Source of the DNA: DAOTTX01 sp034437515
GTDB lineage: Bacteria > Chloroflexota > Anaerolineae > Aggregatilineales > Phototrophicaceae
Length of the DNA stretch: 18,655 nucleotides
Direction of reading: 5' to 3'
Assembly: GCA_034437515.1 (NCBI GenBank)
Contig: DAOTTX010000491.1
Location: 1 to 18,655, forward strand
Of the stretch, positions 15,187 through 18,655 are shown piece by piece. The stretch's first letter is position 1, and each line of letters begins with the position of its first letter. A program made the translations under genes and the position numbers. The notes below the pieces were generated by a model. It saw only the letters and a program-made list of their open reading frames with translations, made no database searches and was not told the origin of the DNA.

Positions 15187-15660
15187 ATGAGTCAATCACC
15201 CTTTGATTGCACCCCGGATGACCTCGCGCAGAACCGCGCCGGGCGCGTCTCCGAGCGGCAGGTGATGACCGCTCGCGCCGATGTCGAGCGGTTTCGTCGC
15301 CGGTTGTTCGGGCTGCCGCTGCTGCTCGCGTTGGTGATCGGCGGTGGGGTGGCGCTGCTGGTCGGTGATGATCTGTTTGCCTTTTTCCAGTGGATTTGTG
15401 CGGTGCAGTTCGCCGTTGCCGGGAGTGCGCTGGCGTGGCGGTCGCTACGGGCTGATCTGGTCGAATGGGTGCCGCGTCTCGATGATACGGTGGTCGCCGG
15501 GGAGGTCGAGGAAATCACCGAAACCAGCATCCGCGTCGGGGAAAGGTGGCTGTCAGTTTCAGCGGCGCAGGCAGCTTACCTCACCGAGCAACCCGTCCCC
15601 CTGCGTGTGTACTATATCGAGCGCAACGAACGGGTGATCGCCGCTGAGCCGTTTACGTAG
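15187..15660 (+). CDS. Small two-helix membrane protein, unknown
   Basis: This 157-aa protein has two hydrophobic segments at about 42-59 and 64-84, an Arg-rich N-terminal cytoplasmic stretch (FRRRLFG), and a C-terminal soluble region of about 70 residues with beta-strand character (GEVEEITETSIRVGERW). It starts three bases after the MscS stop without a ribosome binding site of its own, so translation is probably coupled. Its 3' end overlaps the convergent Nudix reading frame by eight bases. The family is not recognised. A role as partner of the channel is suggested only by position. Confidence 0.82.
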   Translation: MSQSPFDCTPDDLAQNRAGRVSERQVMTARADVERFRRRLFGLPLLLALVIGGGVALLVGDDLFAFFQWICAVQFAVAGSALAWRSLRADLVEWVPRLDDTVVAGEVEEITETSIRVGERWLSVSAAQAAYLTEQPVPLRVYYIERNERVIAAEPFT

Positions 15661-16095
15661 ACTGTGTCGAAAAGAATCGCACACCTTCATCCATCGCGGC
15701 GGCGATGATCTCCGATAGAAGGGGCGGCACAATGTCGAGGTTAGAGAGTTCGGTGAGTGGGAACCAGCGGAATTCCAGCGCAACCGTCGTCTCGACTCCG
15801 GCAATCTCAGCCGGGGCGTGATGCGTTGGGTGGCTCACACGGAAGTAGAAGCAGTATTCCCGTACATCGACCGCGCCATCCTGCCAGAAGTTTTCATGCA
15901 CGGCAGCGAGACCGTCGCTGTGCATCTGTAAACCGGTTTCTTCCTGGTACTCGCGTAGCATACAGGTCTCGACGCTCTCGCCCGGTTCTAACCCACCACC
16001 GGGGATGCCCCACGTATCCAACCTTCGAGTGATTCTAGTAAAACCATTCCGTTGTCGATCCAGATGCCAGCGCCACGCATCCGTGTTTCAGTCAT
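15653..16095 (-). pseudogene. Nudix hydrolase with an apparent one-base deletion
   Basis: Residues from 16021 downward contain a complete Nudix box (GGGLEPGESVETCMLREY then QEETGL), so the enzyme core is present. The N-terminal strand is found in another frame: ATG 16095 starts MTETRMRGAGIWIDNGMVLL, which reads through ESLEGW and then into a stop. Joining the two frames at TTGGAT, near 16018-16021, with one extra G restores LEGWDTWGIPGGG, the expected Nudix sequence. So either a G has been lost from a short G run (mutation or sequencing error) or the gene is broken. The site lacks a slippery heptamer, so programmed frameshifting is unlikely. The ATG at 16095 overlaps the stop of the FrnE-like gene (ATGACTGA), which supports translational coupling and the 16095 start. 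If repaired, it would be a Nudix hydrolase of about 147 aa acting on nucleoside diphosphate derivatives, substrate unknown. Confidence 0.8.
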
Positions 16096-16699
16096 CGCCG
16101 CGTGCTCTGATCTTCGCCACCACGCCCTTGAGCGTTTCGTAAGGCTGCGCACCGGGGAGCAGCATCCGCTCGTTAAAGACCAGCGCCGGCACCCCCTGAA
16201 TGCCGCTGTTGTGCGCGGTCATCACATCTTGCGTGACGGCCTGGGCGTACTGCGGATCATCCAACGCGGCGAGGAAGTCATCACCGTCAAGGCCGACTGA
16301 CTCGGCCAGTTCGCGCAGCACGTCGAGGTCGCTGATGTCTCGCGCTGCCTGCCAGTAAGCGTGCAACACCGCCTTGTGATAGGCTTCGCCGGTCGCCTCG
16401 GATTGTGCTTCGGCGTATTTTGCGCCGACGAGCGCGGGGCGGCTGTCGATGCCGAACGGCCCGGCGTTGATCTCAATATCGTAGTGCTGTTTGGCGATGG
16501 CGCGGAACTGTGGGCGCATCGCTTCGATCTTGGCGCGTGTTTCCGCTGAGGGCGGCGGTGAGCCTGCCGGACGCAGTTCATACGACCGCCAGTGCATCTC
16601 AATATCGTCTTCGTTCTGTTGGAGTCGCTCCAAACTGGAGGACACAAGATAACACCAGGGTCAGACGTAATCCGACCAGACATCAATACGGATGGTCAT
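16088..16699 (-). CDS. FrnE/DsbA-family oxidoreductase, candidate selenoprotein (UPWC)
   Basis: From ATG 16699 the frame reads MTIRIDVWSDYV, then TGA at 16661-16663, then PWCYL and a full FrnE-like protein. The TGA sits exactly where the family has the first Cys of CPWC, so the active site reads U13-P-W-C16 if TGA is selenocysteine. The product is 203 aa, with the family segment GPFGIDSRPALVGAKYAEA at about 80-98 and the cis-proline loop GVPALVF (Pro171). Typical members catalyse thiol-disulfide exchange, in the cytoplasm when they lack a signal peptide, as here. AGGAG eight bases before the ATG, inside the end of the upstream kinase gene, fixes the start. A start at GTG 16645 would remove the active site and lacks a ribosome binding site. 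A hairpin fitting a bacterial SECIS follows the TGA. The gene itself ends in TGA, as do others here. The alternatives are a nonsense mutation or a sequencing error. Confidence 0.8.
16624..16643 (-). promoter_or_regulatory. SECIS-like hairpin downstream of the in-frame TGA
   Basis: In the minus-strand RNA GUCCUCCA pairs with UGGAG-C-GAC, giving eight pairs with one bulged C and the three-base loop GUU (16633-16635). The loop begins 25 nt after the UGA and has G in first position. Bacterial SECIS elements have a small apical loop with a G near its start, placed about 16-37 nt after UGA, so the geometry fits. The fold was worked out by eye. Confidence 0.6.
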
Positions 16700-16702
16700 G
16701 GT

Positions 16703-17725
16703 TTATACTCCTACTTTTTCAATCAAACGTAAGGCTTCAAGTTGCATCTCTGCGGAGCGCCGCCCCAGGCTGGCGAGTTCGACGCTGGGGTCTTTCCCAC
16801 TCAGGTGACGCTCGGCCTGCGCCATACAGATAATGCCCCAACGGATGTTGCCGACGATCTCCCACCAATCGGCGGCGGCACGGTCAACGGTGGTGCCGCT
16901 GTGCTTCTCGTAGGCTTGCAGGAAGCGTTCACGGTCACACAACCCCGCCGCGTGCAGGTGATCGTTGCCGAAGCGCCAGTCCCGCATACACAGGTAGCCG
17001 ATTTCTTCCAGCGGATCACCGATATGGGCGAACTCCCAGTCGATAACGGCGGCGAGGCCGTTTTCATCCACCAGCAGGTTACCGATGCGAAAATCGCCAT
17101 GCACGAAGGTCACCGCATGGACGGGCGGCTCGTTGCGTACTGCCCAACGCAGCGCAAATTCAAACGGCGGCGATGCCACGCCGAGATCATCCAGGACGAT
17201 GTACATGTGCTCAAGCACATTTTGTGCCGGGGTCTGGCCTTCGCCGGGACGTTCCAGAAAATCGATGTTGTGTTTTGCCACGTCAATCTGATGGATGCGG
17301 GCGAGTTGTTGTGCCATCTGTTCGGGCAGCACATCACGAGCGTGTTCAAGCGACGGTTCTTTAATGACCTTGCGCCCGATGCTGATACCCTCGACAAAAT
17401 CCATGATGAAGAACGGCAGGCCGAGCACCGCCGGGTCATCACTCTGGAAGCGCATCCGCGCCACCTTGACGCCGCTTTCGTAGGCGGCGTGCATCATGCG
17501 ATATTCTTGCTCACGGGAAAGGGCGCGTTCGTTCATGGTAGTGGGGAAGTCCTTACGCAGCACCAGATGTTGCGGTTCCCCTTCAATGACAGCGGTGAAC
17601 GCCCAGCTATCCCGCGATGCCCCCCCGGCTAAAGGCTTCATGTCGGCAATTTCGACAGATGTGCCGGTTTCATCGGCGATAAAAGTTTCGAGGCTGCTTT
17701 TAAAATCGTCTATGTTTTGAGTCAT
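16703..17725 (-). CDS. APH-family phosphotransferase (ACAD10/11-like kinase)
   Basis: This 340-aa protein belongs to the aminoglycoside phosphotransferase/choline kinase fold. The N-lobe has PLAGGASRDSWAF (nucleotide loop, 31-43) and LVLRKD with the ATP-binding Lys58. The catalytic loop is VHGDFRIGNLLVD (208-220, Asp211), and the metal-binding segment is VIDWEFAHIGDP (227-238). The length and the HGDFRIGN and WEFAHIGDP motifs match the group related to the N-terminal domain of ACAD10/ACAD11, which phosphorylates hydroxyacyl-type small molecules, rather than true antibiotic kinases. There is no signal peptide, so it is cytoplasmic. The ATG at 17725 has no clear ribosome binding site. It lies 37 bases after the Lgt-like gene, and its end contains the ribosome binding site of the FrnE-like gene (3-base gap), so they share a transcript. 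The substrate is unknown. Confidence 0.88.
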   Translation of the reverse strand: MTQNIDDFKSSLETFIADETGTSVEIADMKPLAGGASRDSWAFTAVIEGEPQHLVLRKDFPTTMNERALSREQEYRMMHAAYESGVKVARMRFQSDDPAVLGLPFFIMDFVEGISIGRKVIKEPSLEHARDVLPEQMAQQLARIHQIDVAKHNIDFLERPGEGQTPAQNVLEHMYIVLDDLGVASPPFEFALRWAVRNEPPVHAVTFVHGDFRIGNLLVDENGLAAVIDWEFAHIGDPLEEIGYLCMRDWRFGNDHLHAAGLCDRERFLQAYEKHSGTTVDRAAADWWEIVGNIRWGIICMAQAERHLSGKDPSVELASLGRRSAEMQLEALRLIEKVGV

Positions 17726-17762
17726 ACATTATTCGTTTTCGATCAAGGCCAAATATTTGCAC

Positions 17763-18524
17763 TCAAATCTTACCGGGTTCGGCGGCGGCTGGCAAACACC
17801 CGATGAAAGCCGCGCCCACAATCACCAGCAAGTCCCCCCATTGACCGGCACGCAAGCCGCCGACCACCGGCATGTAGTCCCCACGTAAGAAGGCCACACC
17901 GAACATCCCCGCCGCGAACAATGCGACGATCAGCGGTAACCGATAACGCCGCAGCCATCCCCGCCACAGTAGTACCACGCCTAACATCAGCCACGCCGCC
18001 GAGAACGCCATGCCGATCCACTGGGTGGCATAGCGGGGGGCGATCAACGTATAGATGTCGCGTTCTTCCCATACCAACCACGCGGGATAGTTCGCCAGGG
18101 TATCGACCTCACGCCCGTAAGCACAATGCGCAGCACCGCAGCCCCACCACGCCATCAGGCCGAGCAGCGGTATGGCGACCACACCGGCAGCACGCACCTC
18201 GCGCAGCGCGACCCCACGCACACGGGCGACAATCGCCGTGCCGAGCAGCGCCCCGACCAGCGCCCCGCGCCAGTCCAGCCCACCAGCGGTGAACTGTGTG
18301 ATTTCGTCCGTATGAGATTGAAAATACGTCCATTGGAACAGTACATGCAGTCCGCGCCCTATAAGCAAGCCGCCGAACAGTCCACCGAGGCACACATCCA
18401 ACCTGGCACGGGTGACGCCCCATCCCCACAGATAGCCAGCGCAAACCACCAGCACCCCGATACCGATCAAAAAGGTGTAGGTGGAAGTATACAACGGGCC
18501 GATGTCGGTAAATTGTGCGGGCAA
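17763..18524 (-). CDS. Lgt-like multi-pass membrane protein, probably catalytically altered
   Basis: The best start is TTG 18524: GGAGGAA lies at ideal distance, whereas for the TTG at 18539 that element would be inside the gene. The 253-aa protein has about seven hydrophobic segments and follows the order of prolipoprotein diacylglyceryl transferase (Lgt). These are IGPLYTSTYTFLIGIG at the N-terminus, GRGLHVLFQW, GGLDWRGALVG (where Lgt has S-F-H-G-G), WWGCGAAHCAYGRE (where Lgt has R-I-G-C/N followed by N/A-G), QWIGMAFSAAW, and FLRGDYMPVVGGLRAGQW near the C-terminus. The Lgt His of HGG is Arg, and the Arg of the signature is Trp, so classic transferase activity is doubtful. It may be a diverged paralogue with another lipid-related role. 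It probably leads the operon with the APH-type kinase. The palindrome CAAATATTTG at 17750-17759 lies in the gap between them. Confidence 0.78.
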   Translation of the reverse strand: MPAQFTDIGPLYTSTYTFLIGIGVLVVCAGYLWGWGVTRARLDVCLGGLFGGLLIGRGLHVLFQWTYFQSHTDEITQFTAGGLDWRGALVGALLGTAIVARVRGVALREVRAAGVVAIPLLGLMAWWGCGAAHCAYGREVDTLANYPAWLVWEERDIYTLIAPRYATQWIGMAFSAAWLMLGVVLLWRGWLRRYRLPLIVALFAAGMFGVAFLRGDYMPVVGGLRAGQWGDLLVIVGAAFIGCLPAAAEPGKI

Positions 18525-18568
18525 AGGGCGTTCCTCCAATCGTGCCAGGGCATACGCATGAGATAGCG

Positions 18569-18655
18569 TTAAGACGTTAAGACTTCGAGCAAGAATTGTT
18601 CTTTCAACGCGGCACGATACCGTTTCTGCCGCAATGACTTTTTGCTCGGATGCCG
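18569..18655 (-). CDS. Possible C-terminal end of a basic protein, partial
   Basis: A frame entering from the right edge encodes about 28 residues, rich in Lys and Arg (HPSKKSLRQKRYRAALKEQ) and ending LLEVLTS before TAA at 18569-18571. It ends 44 bases before the Lgt-like start. The frame of the Lgt-like gene is also open to the edge, but it would lie upstream of the strong ribosome binding site, so the basic frame is the more likely gene end. It is too short to identify. Confidence 0.35.
   Translation of the reverse strand, partial: RHPSKKSLRQKRYRAALKEQFLLEVLTS

Noticed and set aside
15653..16021. Reading the Nudix gene as a complete 122-aa protein from TTG 16021
   Set aside because: It would start inside the conserved strand just before the Nudix box, without a ribosome binding site; the missing strand is present in the neighbouring frame from ATG 16095.
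15653..16095. Programmed ribosomal frameshift in the Nudix gene
   Set aside because: No slippery heptamer or stimulatory hairpin is seen at the junction; a base loss is simpler.
16088..16645. Reading the FrnE-like gene as a 185-aa protein starting at GTG 16645
   Set aside because: It lacks a ribosome binding site and removes the N-terminal strand and the redox motif, while an ATG with AGGAG lies upstream in the same frame across one TGA.
16661..16663. General reassignment of TGA to Trp or Gly in this organism
   Set aside because: Several genes here end at TGA in the right place (715-aa gene, HEAT gene, MscS, Lgt-like), and conserved Trp positions use TGG.
16742..17632. A 296-codon plus-strand frame
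   Set aside because: It is antisense to the APH-type kinase, whose motifs (HGD, DWE) are intact on the minus strand. It has no family features.
16703..17725. Antibiotic resistance by the APH-family protein
   Set aside because: The motifs fit the ACAD10/11-like kinases common in soil and aquatic bacteria; nothing nearby indicates a resistance element.

Overview
The window looks like a chromosomal segment of a moderately GC-rich free-living bacterium, most likely a member of the Chloroflexota (Anaerolineae-like). That placement is inference from gene style: a DUF177/YceD gene directly ahead of the primary sigma factor, many small uncharacterised membrane proteins, and acidic repeat proteins with W-M motifs. 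No rRNA, tRNA, CRISPR array, insertion sequence or phage module was seen. All gene-free gaps are shorter than 300 bases.

Layout. 1-3239 (minus): a compact four-gene cluster of a 78-aa protein, a 248-aa membrane-anchored protein, a 212-aa six-helix membrane protein and a very acidic tandem-repeat protein that runs off the left edge. 3327-4523 (minus): a secreted beta-propeller protein. 4675-6460 (plus): a perfect-consensus sigma-70 promoter, then yceD, the housekeeping sigma factor and a terminator. 6469-9368 (minus): an alpha/beta hydrolase translationally coupled to a 715-aa transmembrane protein with a degenerate PP2C-like domain inside and a beta-propeller outside. 9590-11589 (minus): an AEC-family transporter and a second alpha/beta hydrolase. 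11729-13099 (plus): an ABC ATPase without a permease, and a HEAT-repeat protein with a terminator. 13104-13646 (minus): an unrecognised 180-aa protein with a palindrome over its -10 box. 13795-15660 (plus): a BON-MscS mechanosensitive channel with a small membrane partner. 15653-18655 (minus): an operon-like run of an Lgt-like protein, an APH-type kinase, a FrnE/DsbA-type oxidoreductase and a Nudix hydrolase.

The most notable find is in the last run. The FrnE/DsbA-like gene reads through an in-frame TGA placed exactly at the first cysteine of its CPWC redox motif. It has a strong ribosome binding site upstream and a SECIS-like hairpin just downstream of the TGA, so it is a candidate selenoprotein with a U-P-W-C active site. 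TGA is used as an ordinary stop by other genes here, including this one, which argues against a general codon reassignment. The Nudix gene overlapping its end carries an apparent one-base deletion, so sequence error must be excluded for both.

Other points of interest are the degenerate phosphatase-propeller fusion, recently expanded 69-bp and 84-bp coding repeats in the acidic protein, an Lgt-like protein lacking key catalytic residues, and several inverted repeats placed on promoters.
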